DNA from: an uncultured Caulobacterales bacterium
Lineage (GTDB): Bacteria > Pseudomonadota > Alphaproteobacteria > Caulobacterales > Caulobacteraceae
Direction of reading: 5' to 3'
DNA length: 64,000 nucleotides
Assembly: GCA_903858185.1 (NCBI GenBank)
Contig: CAIOHT010000012.1
Coordinates: forward strand, 62,001-126,000
The notes under the pieces are model-generated. The model saw only the letters and a program-made list of their open reading frames with translations, had not been told where the DNA came from and did not search any database. Positions 1-8,887 of this stretch are shown in pieces (position 1 is the first letter of the stretch; each line of letters starts with the position of its first letter). The position numbers were made by a program, and so were the translations under genes.

Positions 1-144
1 CTGATCGAATGGCCGCAGCGGCTCGAGGGACGACTGCCTCCTGACCGACTCGATATAGAGATCAGTCTCGAAGACGGGGGCGAGACGCGGCGCGCGCGCC
101 TGACGCCCCACGGCGCATGGAAGGGACGGACGCTTGAGTGCTGA
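1..144 (+). CDS. tsaE: tRNA threonylcarbamoyladenosine biosynthesis ATPase TsaE, C-terminal part
   Basis: Open frame entering from the left edge, 47 codons to a TGA. The visible start LIEWPQRL matches the conserved TsaE region ('IEWPERL') that follows its Walker B segment, and the rest is the short C-terminal strand region. TsaE is the P-loop ATPase that works with TsaB and TsaD to make the t6A37 modification of tRNAs reading ANN codons. The Walker A motif lies outside the window, so the call rests on the tail and on context: tsaE commonly precedes amgK-murU in alphaproteobacteria. The frame runs 11 bases into the next gene. Confidence 0.8.
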   Translation: MIEWPQRLEGRLPPDRLDIEISLEDGGETRRARLTPHGAWKGRTLEC

Positions 145-1225
145 GCGGGAGGCCGCCAAGGCCGCTTTTCTGACGGCCAACGGCTTTGGCGATACACGCC
201 GCGAGCTGATGAGCGGCGACGCTTCCACGCGAATCTATGAGCGGCTGCATCTGCGGGACGGCACCAGCCGCATCTTCATGGACCAGCCGCCGAAGGCCGA
301 GACCGCGCCCTGTCCCCGCGGGGCGACGCGAGACGAGCGGATCGCGCTGGGCTTCAACGCCGCCTATCGCCTGGCGTCCGGCCGGGTCGACGCCTTCGTC
401 GCCTGCGCCCGCTACCTGAAGTCGCTCGGCCTGTCGGCGCCCGAGGTCGAGGCGTTCGACGCGCCGGCCGGTCTGGCGGTACTCGAGGACCTCGGTGATG
501 ACCTCTACGCCGCCCGGATCGCCGCCGGCGGCGACGAGGGCGAACTCTATGACGCCGCCATCGACGCCTTGGTGGTTCTGCACGCCGCACGGCCGCCGGA
601 GGTGCTGGCGTTCGACGGCGTCCGCTGGCCGCTGCTGACCTATGACGACCTGGCGCTGGTCTGCGCCGCCGACCTGTTCACCGAGTGGCTGCCGAAGCTG
701 CGGCCCGCCTTCGCCCCGGACGCCGCCGCCCTGGCCGAATGGGAGGCGCTGTGGAAGCCGATCCGCGCCCGGGGTGAGGCGACGGCGGACGTCTTCTGCC
801 ATCGCGACTACCACGCCGAGAACCTGATCTGGTTGCCCGGTCGCGAAGGCCCGGCGCGGGTCGGGCTGATCGATTTCCAGGACGCCGTACGCGCCAACCG
901 CATGTGGGACCTGTCGATGCTGCTGCATGATGCCCGTCGCGATGTCTCGCCGGCGCGCGAGGCGGCCGCGCTGGAGCGCTATTTCGCCGCCCATCCCGGC
1001 CTCGACCGGCAGACGCTGCTGGCCGATTACCATGCGCTCGGCGGCCTCAACGTCGCCCGGATCATCGGCATCTTCGCCCGGCTGGTCGTGCGCGACGGCA
1101 AGCCGAAATACGAGAGCATGCTGCCGCGCCTGTGGCGCTATCTCGACAGCTGCCTGGCCGACCCGACCATGGCCGGCATGAAGGCCTGGTTCGATCGCTA
1201 TGTGCCTGCGGAGGCCCGGTCATGA
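134..1225 (+). CDS. amgK: N-acetylmuramate/N-acetylglucosamine 1-kinase AmgK
   Basis: 363 residues with the aminoglycoside-phosphotransferase fold. HRDYHAEN (H223 to N230) is the catalytic Brenner-type loop (D225 base, N230 metal ligand), and DFQD at 247-250 is the DFG-like metal-binding motif. AmgK phosphorylates the anomeric position of MurNAc and GlcNAc recovered from peptidoglycan turnover. The next gene, murU, turns MurNAc-1-P into UDP-MurNAc, bypassing de novo MurA/MurB synthesis and giving intrinsic fosfomycin tolerance in species that have the pair. The start is a TTG at 134 inside the tsaE reading frame; no better ATG keeps the conserved N-terminus. It ends in an ATGA overlap with murU. 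Function is assigned by family and neighbour. Confidence 0.9.
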   Translation: MSAEREAAKAAFLTANGFGDTRRELMSGDASTRIYERLHLRDGTSRIFMDQPPKAETAPCPRGATRDERIALGFNAAYRLASGRVDAFVACARYLKSLGLSAPEVEAFDAPAGLAVLEDLGDDLYAARIAAGGDEGELYDAAIDALVVLHAARPPEVLAFDGVRWPLLTYDDLALVCAADLFTEWLPKLRPAFAPDAAALAEWEALWKPIRARGEATADVFCHRDYHAENLIWLPGREGPARVGLIDFQDAVRANRMWDLSMLLHDARRDVSPAREAAALERYFAAHPGLDRQTLLADYHALGGLNVARIIGIFARLVVRDGKPKYESMLPRLWRYLDSCLADPTMAGMKAWFDRYVPAEARS

Positions 1226-1947
1226 ACGGCCGTCCGACAACCGCGATGGTGCTGGCCGCAGGGCTCGGCACCCGCATGCGCCCCCTGACCAACGACCGGC
1301 CCAAGGCGCTGGTCGAGGTCGGCGGCCGCGCGTTGATCGACCACATGCTCGATCGCCTGGCCCAGGTCGGGGTCGAGACGGCGGTGGTCAACGTCCACGC
1401 CTTCGCCGACCGCCTGGAGGCTCATCTGAAGGCGCGCGACGCCACCGGGGTCCTGCCGCGCATCATCATTTCCGACGAGCGTGCCGAGCCGCTGGAAACC
1501 GGCGGCGGCATCAAGCACGCGCTGCATCTCCTGCCCGACCAGCCGTTCTGGGTCGCCAACATCGACTCGGTCTGGATTGACGATGACGACAGGGCCCTGG
1601 AAGCCGTGGCCGCGGCCTGGGACCCGGACCGCATGGACGTTTGTCTGCTGACCGCCTCGACGGCCGAGTCGATGGGCTTCCATGACACGGGCGACCTGTT
1701 CATCTCGGACGCGGGCGAGGTTCGCTTCAAGGATGCCGGCGAGTCCGCGCCGCTGGTCTATGTCGGCGTGCATATCGCCAAGCCCTCGGTGGTTGCGAGC
1801 GGCCCGGACGGACCGTTCGGCCTGCTGCCGATCTGGAAGCAGCTGACGGAAACGGGCCGGGTCCACGGCGTTTCGCCGAACGGGCTGTGGATGCACGTCG
1901 GCGATCCCCAGGCCCGCGATGCGGCGCAAGCCCGGCTGGCGGGATGA
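1222..1947 (+). CDS. murU: N-acetylmuramate alpha-1-phosphate uridylyltransferase MurU
   Basis: 241 residues. The nucleotidyltransferase signature LAAGLGTRMRPLT (11-23) followed by RPKALVEVGG is the NTP-binding loop of sugar-1-phosphate nucleotidyltransferases; VANIDSVW holds the metal-binding Asp. MurU makes UDP-MurNAc from MurNAc-1-P and UTP, completing the recycling route begun by AmgK. The ATG at 1222 overlaps the amgK stop as ATGA, which supports this start over an in-frame upstream start at 1132. Its own stop overlaps the addB start in the same way. Related GlmU/RfbA-type enzymes share the signature, but the short length and the amgK neighbour favour MurU. Confidence 0.92.
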   Translation: MNGRPTTAMVLAAGLGTRMRPLTNDRPKALVEVGGRALIDHMLDRLAQVGVETAVVNVHAFADRLEAHLKARDATGVLPRIIISDERAEPLETGGGIKHALHLLPDQPFWVANIDSVWIDDDDRALEAVAAAWDPDRMDVCLLTASTAESMGFHDTGDLFISDAGEVRFKDAGESAPLVYVGVHIAKPSVVASGPDGPFGLLPIWKQLTETGRVHGVSPNGLWMHVGDPQARDAAQARLAG

Positions 1948-4943
1948 GCGATCTGTTCGAGCGTCCGGCGCCCCGCTGGTTCTCGATCCCCGCCCAGCGG
2001 CCGTTTCTTGATGATCTCGCGGCCGGGCTGCTGACCCTGCTGCCCGACCCTGAAGCCCTCGCGGGGGCGGTGGTGTTCACCCCCACCCGGCGCGGCGCTC
2101 GCTCGCTGGCCGAAGCCTTCGTCGGGGCGGCCGGCGGTCGGGCGGTGCTGCTGCCGCAGATCCGGGCGATCGGGGACCTTGATGAAGGGGAACCGCCCTT
2201 CGAGCCGGGCGATCTGTCGCTCGATATCCCTCCGGCCATCGACCCCCTGCGGCGTCGGTTCGAGCTGGCGAGGCTGGCCGCCGGTCACAAGGACCTCGGC
2301 CGCAACCTCGACGCCGCCGGCGCGCTGGAGCTGGCGGACGCCCTGGGCGGATTCCTCGACAGCGTCCAGATCGATGAGGTCAGGGACCCTGCCGCGAAGC
2401 TCGACAGTCTGGTGGACTTCGACATGGCCGCCCACTGGCGCCGGTCGGCGGATGTGCTGCGTGTGGCGCTCGACGCCTGGCCCGCGCGCCTCAGGGAGAT
2501 GGGTCTGGTCGATGTCACCTGGCGGCGTGTCCAGTTGCTGCGCGCGCTGGCGCGGCAGTGGACGGACCATCCGCCCCTGCACCCCTTGATCGCCGCCGGC
2601 TCGACCGGCACGGCCCCGGCGACGGCCGACCTGCTCAAGGTCATCGCCGGTTGTCCGCAAGGGGCGGTGATCCTGCCCGGTCTGGACGAGGGCCTGGCCG
2701 ACGACGCCTGGGCGAAGGTCGATGACCAGCACCCCCAGGGCGCGATGAAGCGCCTGCTGATCCGCGCCGGGATGACGCGGGCCGATGTCCACACCTGGCG
2801 CCCTGACGCCGATTCGGCAGGCCGCTGGCGTCGCCGCCTGATCAACGAAGCCCTGCGACCGGCCGAGGCGACCGCCGACTGGCGCGACGTGCTGGAGGCC
2901 CTGCGCCGCGAGGGCGAGGCGGTCGGCGTCGACCCGCTGGCCGAGGGGCTCAAGGGCCTGTCGGTGATCGCCGCGCGGCACGAGGAGGAGGCCGCCGACG
3001 TCTGCGCCCTGCTGCTGCGCGAAACGCTCGAAACGCCGGGCCGTACCGCCGCGCTGGTGACGCCCGATCTCGCCCTGGCCCGGCGGGTCAGCGCCCGTCT
3101 GGCGCAGTTCGGGGTGATGGCTGACTCGTCCGCCGGCGAGCCGCTGTCCGGGTTCCCGGTGGGGGTGCTGGCGCGGCTGGTGGCGGACTGGATCGTTGAT
3201 CCGCTGTCGCCGGTGTTGCTGCTGGCGATCCTGAAGCACCCGCTGACCCGGCTGGGACGGACCGTCGAGATCCTCGCGCCCCTGCTCACCCTGCTCGAAA
3301 CGCCGAAGGGCAGCGAGAACCGCCGGCTGCGCGGCGCCCGCGCCGGCGACCGCGAGGCCCTGCTGCAGCGATTCGGCGACCAGCCCGAGGCGGCGGCCCT
3401 GTTCGATGACCTGCTGGCGGCGCTGGATCTGGCGGCCACCCCCTTCGCCGACGGCCCGGCCGAGGTCGACGTCGCCGCCCATGCTCTCGTCGAGGCGCTT
3501 GAGGCGCTGGCCGGCGAGGCGGTGTGGTCGGGCGGGGCCGGGGAGAGCGCCTCGATCCTGCTGTCGGGGCTGATCCTCAATGGTCGCGATCTCCCGTCCG
3601 TCACGCCGCGCGAGTTTGCGGACCTGACCGGCGGTCTGCTCGAGGACGAAAGCATCCGGGCGGCGGGCGAGACCCATCCGCGCATCCGCATTCTCGGCGC
3701 GCTCGAGGCGCGGCTGATCCGCTCCGACCGGCTGGTTCTGGCCGGGCTCGAGGACGGCGTCTGGCCCCAGGCTGCACCTGTCGACCCGTTCCTTTCGCGG
3801 CCGATGCGCGAGCGGCTGGGCGTGCCGGCGCCGGAGCGGCGGCTGGGCCTGACCGCCCACGACTTTGCCCAGGCCGCCTGCGCGCCGGACGTTGTGCTGG
3901 TGCACAGCCAGCGGCGCGAGGGATCGCCGGCCGTGGAGTCCCGCTGGCTCTGGCGGTTGCGGACCCTGGCGCGGGGCGCGGGCATGGCCCTGCCGGGCCG
4001 GCCGGAGGTGCTCGACTGGGCGCGCGGGCTCGACGCGCCGGCGCACTACGCCCCGGTCGGGCGACCGGCACCGGTTCCGCCGCTGGCGTCGCGACCGCGC
4101 GAGTATGCCGTCACGCGGGTCGAGACCCTGACGCGCGACCCCTACGCCATCTGGGCGCGCGACATTCTGAAGCTTTATCCGCTCGAACGACCGGACGAGC
4201 CGGTCGAGGTCAAGGCGCGGGGCAGCGCGATCCACAAGGCATTCGAGGACTTCGCGGCGGCCTGGGCGGGCGGCGAGCCGGACGACGCGCCCGCGCTGTT
4301 CCAGCAACTCTACGAGACCGCCCTCGTCGAGAAGGGCCTGCCCCGCGCCTCGCTGGCGCGGGAGCGGGCTCTGGCGCGCGAAATCGGGGTCTGGGCGACC
4401 GACCTGGAGCGCGACCGACGCGCGGACGGACGGGATATCCATGTCGAAAAGAAGGGCATCCTCGCCCAGGCCATCGGTGATCGGACGATCAGCATCACCG
4501 CCCGCGCCGACCGCATCGAGGTGACGGCCGACGGCCGGGGTCATGTGGTCGACTTCAAGACCGGCGGCGCGCCGACCGAAGCCCAGATCGACGCGGGTTT
4601 CTCGCCGCAGCTGACCCTGACGGCGGCCATCCTCCAGCAGGGCGGGTTCGGCGACTTCCGGGCCGAACCCGGCGACCTGACCTATCTGCGGGTCACCGGC
4701 CGCAAGCCGCCGGGGGAGGAAGTCGTCCGCAAGGCCTCCGGTCCCGACAGCGAGGAGGCGACAGCGAAGGCCCTGGCCGGGGTGATCGCCCTGCTGACCC
4801 TCTATGAACAGCCGGATCGGGGTTATCCGTCAAAGGTCGCACCGCAGTGGGTCAAGGGCTTCCCCGGCGACTACGACCACCTTGCGCGGGTCTTCGAGTG
4901 GTCGACCGGCGGCGACGGTGAGGGCGAGGGCGGCGAGACATGA
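1944..4943 (+). CDS. addB: Double-strand break repair protein AddB (alphaproteobacterial type)
   Basis: 999 residues. The C-terminal PD-(D/E)XK nuclease is visible as RGSAIHKAFEDF (about 758-769) and VVDFKTGG with the metal Asp at D870 and Lys at 872, followed by a Gln in FSPQLTL. The N-terminal two thirds are a degenerate UvrD-like helicase fold. AddB partners AddA to resect double-strand ends and hand them to RecA. No cysteine occurs in the last 300 or so residues, so the iron-sulfur cluster known in Bacillus AddB cannot form. The ATG at 1944 overlaps the murU stop; the gene ends in an ATGA overlap with addA. Confidence 0.93.
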   Translation: MSDLFERPAPRWFSIPAQRPFLDDLAAGLLTLLPDPEALAGAVVFTPTRRGARSLAEAFVGAAGGRAVLLPQIRAIGDLDEGEPPFEPGDLSLDIPPAIDPLRRRFELARLAAGHKDLGRNLDAAGALELADALGGFLDSVQIDEVRDPAAKLDSLVDFDMAAHWRRSADVLRVALDAWPARLREMGLVDVTWRRVQLLRALARQWTDHPPLHPLIAAGSTGTAPATADLLKVIAGCPQGAVILPGLDEGLADDAWAKVDDQHPQGAMKRLLIRAGMTRADVHTWRPDADSAGRWRRRLINEALRPAEATADWRDVLEALRREGEAVGVDPLAEGLKGLSVIAARHEEEAADVCALLLRETLETPGRTAALVTPDLALARRVSARLAQFGVMADSSAGEPLSGFPVGVLARLVADWIVDPLSPVLLLAILKHPLTRLGRTVEILAPLLTLLETPKGSENRRLRGARAGDREALLQRFGDQPEAAALFDDLLAALDLAATPFADGPAEVDVAAHALVEALEALAGEAVWSGGAGESASILLSGLILNGRDLPSVTPREFADLTGGLLEDESIRAAGETHPRIRILGALEARLIRSDRLVLAGLEDGVWPQAAPVDPFLSRPMRERLGVPAPERRLGLTAHDFAQAACAPDVVLVHSQRREGSPAVESRWLWRLRTLARGAGMALPGRPEVLDWARGLDAPAHYAPVGRPAPVPPLASRPREYAVTRVETLTRDPYAIWARDILKLYPLERPDEPVEVKARGSAIHKAFEDFAAAWAGGEPDDAPALFQQLYETALVEKGLPRASLARERALAREIGVWATDLERDRRADGRDIHVEKKGILAQAIGDRTISITARADRIEVTADGRGHVVDFKTGGAPTEAQIDAGFSPQLTLTAAILQQGGFGDFRAEPGDLTYLRVTGRKPPGEEVVRKASGPDSEEATAKALAGVIALLTLYEQPDRGYPSKVAPQWVKGFPGDYDHLARVFEWSTGGDGEGEGGET

Positions 4944-7900
4944 GCCTCCAGAACCAGACCCTCGCCGCCGACCCGACGATCAACGCCTTCGTCACGGCCA
5001 ATGCCGGCACCGGCAAGACCAAGACCCTGATCGACCGGGTGGCGCGGCTGCTGCTGCGCAAGGTGCGGCCCGAGGCGATTCTCTGCGTGACCTACACCCG
5101 CGCGGCGGCGGCCGAGATGCAGCACCGCCTGTTCCGCCGGCTCGGCGACTGGTCGGTCATGGACAATGACAAGCTGCGCGAGGAGCTCACGGCCCTGGCG
5201 GGCGAGGGCGAGGCGCCGGCCGACGACCTGCAGCTCTCCGAGGCCCGCAAGCTGTTCGCCAAGGCGCTGGAGACGCCGGGCGGGCTGAAGATCCAGACCA
5301 TCCACGCCTTCTGCGAGAAGCTGCTGCGCCGGTTTCCGGTCGAGGCGGCGCTGTCGCCCGGCTTCGCCATCATGGACGAGGCCGAGGCGGCCCTGATCGC
5401 CGGCGAGGCCCGCGCCGACCTCGCAAACCGGGCGCTCGACGAGGAGGGCCTGGTCGCCGACGCCTACGCCCGCCTGTCGGTGGCGCTGGACATCGACCGT
5501 TTCGAGGCGATGTTTCGCGCCTTTGAGGAACGCCGCGCGGCGCTGGCCGATTATGTGGCGCGTTGCGGCGGGTTGGCCGGGCTGCCGGCAGCGATAGCCG
5601 CCGCGTGCGACCTCGACGGGATGGAGGACCCCGGGATCATCGAGCGGGAGGCCCTGTCGCCTCCGGCCATCGACGCGGCCGGCTGGAAGCGGGCGGCGGT
5701 GACCCTGCTGGCCAGCAAGATGAAGACCGACCTCGCCAATGGCGAACTTGGCGCGGCAATCGCCGAAGCGGCGGCGCGCGGCGAGAGCGCGCCCGATGCC
5801 GTGCGAAAGCTGTGCTTCACCGACAAGGGTGAACCCCGGAAATCCCTTTCGACCAAGTCCATTGATCCGGGCGTCGCCGAGTGGCTGACCGCCGAGCAGG
5901 CCCGCGTCCATGAGGCCCTGACCCGCGCCAAATCCGCTCGCGTCGCACAGGACACGGTCATGGTCCTGGCGCTTGCCGCCGTCTATGCCGATGCCTACGC
6001 CTCGGCCAAGGCCTCGCGCCGGGCGCTGGACTTCTCGGACCTGATCGAGCGCAGCCGCGACCTGGTGGCGGCGCGGCCCGACGCGGCCTGGGTGCTCTAC
6101 AAGCTGGACGGCGGGATCGACCACATCCTCGTCGACGAGGCCCAGGACACGGCCCCGGAGCAGTGGGACATCCTCAACCGGCTGACCGCCGAGTTCTTCG
6201 CCGGCGACGGACAGTCGACCGGCCAGGCCCTGCCCCGCAGCCTGTTCGTCGTCGGTGACGAAAAGCAGTCGATCTACAGCTTCCAGGGCGCCGACCCGCA
6301 GCGGCTGATCGACGAGACCCGCCGCTACGACGACCTGATCCGCGCGGCCGGCTTCGAGTCACATGTCGTGCCGCTGAAGCTGTCGTTCCGCTCTACGAAG
6401 CAGGTGCTGCGCTATGTCGACGCCGTGTTCGTCGATCCCGAGACGCGGCGGGGCGTGCCCGCGCCGCAGAACGAGGACGTCATCGTCCACGAGCCGTTTC
6501 GCGATCACGACGGCTGCGTCGACCTCTGGCCGCTGGAGCGGGACGAGGGCCGCGAGGAGCGCGAGGCCTGGACCGACCCGCTGGACGCCGCCTCCGAGAC
6601 CAGCGCCAACAAGCGGCTGGCGCAGAAGATCGCGACCGAGATCGAGGCGCTGGTCGCGCGCGGCGACGCCGTCTTCGACAAGGACGCAAAGGAATGGCGA
6701 CCGGCCCGCTACGGCGACGTCCTGATCCTGGTCCGGCGGCGCAAGGTGCTGTTTGAGGAAATCCTGCGCGAACTCAAGCAGCGCGGCGTGCCCGTGGCCG
6801 GCGCCGACCGCCTGTCGCTGTCGGCCCATATCGCCTTCGACGACCTGATCGCCCTGGCCCGGTTCACCCTTTTCCCACAGGACGACCTGACCCTGGCGGC
6901 CCTGCTGAAGAGTCCGTTCTGCGGCCTGGATGACGATGACATTTTCGCCCTCGCCTGGGGGCGCGGAAAGACGACCCTCTGGACAGTTCTGTGCGAGCGC
7001 GCCGCAGAACGGCCGTCCTGGACCGAAGCGCTGGCGCGGCTGGAGACCTTCCGGGTGCTGGCCCGCAGCCACAAGCCGTTCGACTTCTATCGCCGCGTGC
7101 TGGGGCTGACCGACGGTGAGGGCCGCTCGATGCGCGCGCGGATCACCACGCGGCTCGGTTCCGAGGCCGGCGATGTACTCGACGAGTTCATCGCCCGGAC
7201 CCTGGCGGCCGAGCGGCGCGGCCTGTTCGACTTGGAGCGGCTGGTCGCGGCCTTCGCCGACCTCGATGTCAGTGTGAAGCGGGAACTGGAGTCCGGGGCC
7301 GACGAGGTGCGGGTCATGACCGCCCACGGCTCCAAGGGTCTGGAAGCCCCGATCGTCTTCCTCCCGGAAACCACGGTGAAGTCGGGCGGACAGGGCTCGC
7401 CGCTGATGCAGACGGCCGGGGGCGGCTTCCTCTGGTGCGCCAGCAAGGGCGACGACTGTCCCGCGAGCGCCGCCGCGCGCCAGCTGCGCAAGGACCGCGA
7501 CGAGGACGAGGCCTGGCGCCTTCTGTACGTCGCCCTGACCCGCGCCCGTGATCGTCTCGTGCTCTGCGGCCGCATCGACGCCCGGGCGAAGGACGAGAAC
7601 ATCAAGGGCTGGTACGCGGCCATGCGCAACGCCTTCAACCAGCCGCTCATCGCCGGCGAGGTTCGGCAGATTCCCGCGGGCGAGATGGAGATCCTGCGGC
7701 TGGGTCCCGACCCGCTGCAGCGGCCGGGCGCGGCGCCGGCCGTCCAGCCGCCGGCTGTCCTCCCGGACTGGGCTCGCCGGCCGGCGCCGGTCGAGTCGGC
7801 CGTGATGCGCTACGCCTCGCCCTCTCAGGTGGCGGAGCGCGATCGCGGTCCCGCCCCCTCGCCGCTGGACGCGCTGCACGGCCTCGGCCGGTTCCGGCGG

Positions 7901-8407
7901 GGCGATCTGATCCACCGGCTGCTGCAGCTGCTGCCCGACGTCCCGACCGCTGACCGGCGGGTCGCGGCGGGCCGTCTGCTCGATCGCGAGCCGGACCTGA
8001 CGCCTGCCCAGCGCGCCGAGATGATGACCGCCGCCTTCGGGGTGCTGGAGGATGCCGCCTTCGCCGATGTCTTCGGACCGGGCAGCCGCGCCGAGGCGGC
8101 GATCGCCGGGACCTCGCCGCGCCTGCCGGCCGGGCTGGGCGTGTCGGGCCGGGTCGACCGGCTGCTGGTGACACCCGACCGGGTTCTGGTGGTCGACTAC
8201 AAGACCAACAGGCCGGCCCCCGCCCGCATCGAGGACGCCGATTTCGCCTACCGCGTCCAGATGGCGCTCTACGCCGCCGTGCTGGCGGAGATATTCCCGG
8301 GACGGCGGATCGAGGCGGCGCTGGTCTGGACCGATGGACCCCGGCTGATGCCGGTTCCAGAAAACATGATCGCGCGAACGCTGGACCAGCTGGCAGCGAG
8401 TCATTGA
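4940..8407 (+). CDS. addA: Double-strand break repair helicase-nuclease AddA
   Basis: 1155 residues, the UvrD/Rep superfamily 1 helicase of AddAB. Walker A is ANAGTGKT at 20-27; the Walker B/motif II DEAQD is at 399-403; GDEKQSIYSFQGADP (motif III) and LLYVALTRARDRL (motif VI) follow. The C-terminal RecB-type nuclease has VVDYKTN with D1086, then a QMALYAAVL helix. AddA provides the 3'-5' translocation and 3'-strand cleavage. The start at 4940 overlaps the addB stop (ATGA), so the two subunits are probably made in step. Length and motif order are normal for alphaproteobacterial AddA. Confidence 0.96.
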   Translation: MSLQNQTLAADPTINAFVTANAGTGKTKTLIDRVARLLLRKVRPEAILCVTYTRAAAAEMQHRLFRRLGDWSVMDNDKLREELTALAGEGEAPADDLQLSEARKLFAKALETPGGLKIQTIHAFCEKLLRRFPVEAALSPGFAIMDEAEAALIAGEARADLANRALDEEGLVADAYARLSVALDIDRFEAMFRAFEERRAALADYVARCGGLAGLPAAIAAACDLDGMEDPGIIEREALSPPAIDAAGWKRAAVTLLASKMKTDLANGELGAAIAEAAARGESAPDAVRKLCFTDKGEPRKSLSTKSIDPGVAEWLTAEQARVHEALTRAKSARVAQDTVMVLALAAVYADAYASAKASRRALDFSDLIERSRDLVAARPDAAWVLYKLDGGIDHILVDEAQDTAPEQWDILNRLTAEFFAGDGQSTGQALPRSLFVVGDEKQSIYSFQGADPQRLIDETRRYDDLIRAAGFESHVVPLKLSFRSTKQVLRYVDAVFVDPETRRGVPAPQNEDVIVHEPFRDHDGCVDLWPLERDEGREEREAWTDPLDAASETSANKRLAQKIATEIEALVARGDAVFDKDAKEWRPARYGDVLILVRRRKVLFEEILRELKQRGVPVAGADRLSLSAHIAFDDLIALARFTLFPQDDLTLAALLKSPFCGLDDDDIFALAWGRGKTTLWTVLCERAAERPSWTEALARLETFRVLARSHKPFDFYRRVLGLTDGEGRSMRARITTRLGSEAGDVLDEFIARTLAAERRGLFDLERLVAAFADLDVSVKRELESGADEVRVMTAHGSKGLEAPIVFLPETTVKSGGQGSPLMQTAGGGFLWCASKGDDCPASAAARQLRKDRDEDEAWRLLYVALTRARDRLVLCGRIDARAKDENIKGWYAAMRNAFNQPLIAGEVRQIPAGEMEILRLGPDPLQRPGAAPAVQPPAVLPDWARRPAPVESAVMRYASPSQVAERDRGPAPSPLDALHGLGRFRRGDLIHRLLQLLPDVPTADRRVAAGRLLDREPDLTPAQRAEMMTAAFGVLEDAAFADVFGPGSRAEAAIAGTSPRLPAGLGVSGRVDRLLVTPDRVLVVDYKTNRPAPARIEDADFAYRVQMALYAAVLAEIFPGRRIEAALVWTDGPRLMPVPENMIARTLDQLAASH

Positions 8408-8481
8408 TAGGGAACGGGGCCGGGCCTACATCGTTGGCTTGACGATGCGCGCCCCGTGGCGCCGCGAACGGGAGAATACCG

Positions 8482-8817
8482 ATGAGCACCGTGACGGTGA
8501 CCGACGAGTCCTTCGAGCGCGATGTGCTCCAGTCCGAAAAGCCTGTCCTGGTGGATTTCTGGGCGGAGTGGTGCGGCCCCTGCAAGCAGATCGCCCCCGC
8601 TCTGGAGCAGATCTCCGAGGAACTGGCCGACCACGTCGTGATCGCCAAGGTCAACATCGAGGACAGCCCGACCACGCCCTCGCGCTACGGCGTGCGCGGC
8701 ATCCCGACGATGATGCTGTTCCGCGGCGGCCAGATGACCTCGATGAAGGTCGGCGCCATGCCCAAACAGAAGATCCTGGAGTGGCTCAACGAAGCGGGCG
8801 TCCAGCCGGCGGCCTGA
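8482..8817 (+). CDS. trxA: Thioredoxin TrxA
   Basis: 111 residues with the active site WCGPCK at 30-35 and the cis-proline segment RGIPTMMLF. This is a full-length, single-domain cytoplasmic thioredoxin with no signal peptide. It reduces protein disulfides, taking electrons from thioredoxin reductase. It lies 74 bases after addA on the same strand, an arrangement common in the Caulobacterales; whether it shares the addA transcript is not visible. It converges on folC, with a long hairpin between them. Confidence 0.97.
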   Translation: MSTVTVTDESFERDVLQSEKPVLVDFWAEWCGPCKQIAPALEQISEELADHVVIAKVNIEDSPTTPSRYGVRGIPTMMLFRGGQMTSMKVGAMPKQKILEWLNEAGVQPAA

Positions 8818-8823
8818 GCCAGG

Positions 8824-8858
8824 CACGTCATGGGCCGACTTGTTCGGGCCATGACGTG
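8824..8858. terminator. Hairpin between trxA and folC, candidate bidirectional terminator
   Basis: A 10-bp arm CACGTCATGG pairs with CCATGACGTG and, after one G/G mismatch, CCGA pairs with TCGG around a short loop. No strong T tract follows on either side, so it is a strong stem but only a candidate terminator. It sits exactly between two convergent genes. Confidence 0.6.
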
Positions 8859-8887
8859 TGCTTTACGTTTCAGGGCCTGTCTCGGCC

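Noticed and set aside
1758..4544. Very long open frame on the minus strand
   Set aside because: It lies antisense to addB, is Arg/Gly/Gln-rich with no recognisable domain, and is the expected by-product of GC-rich third positions.
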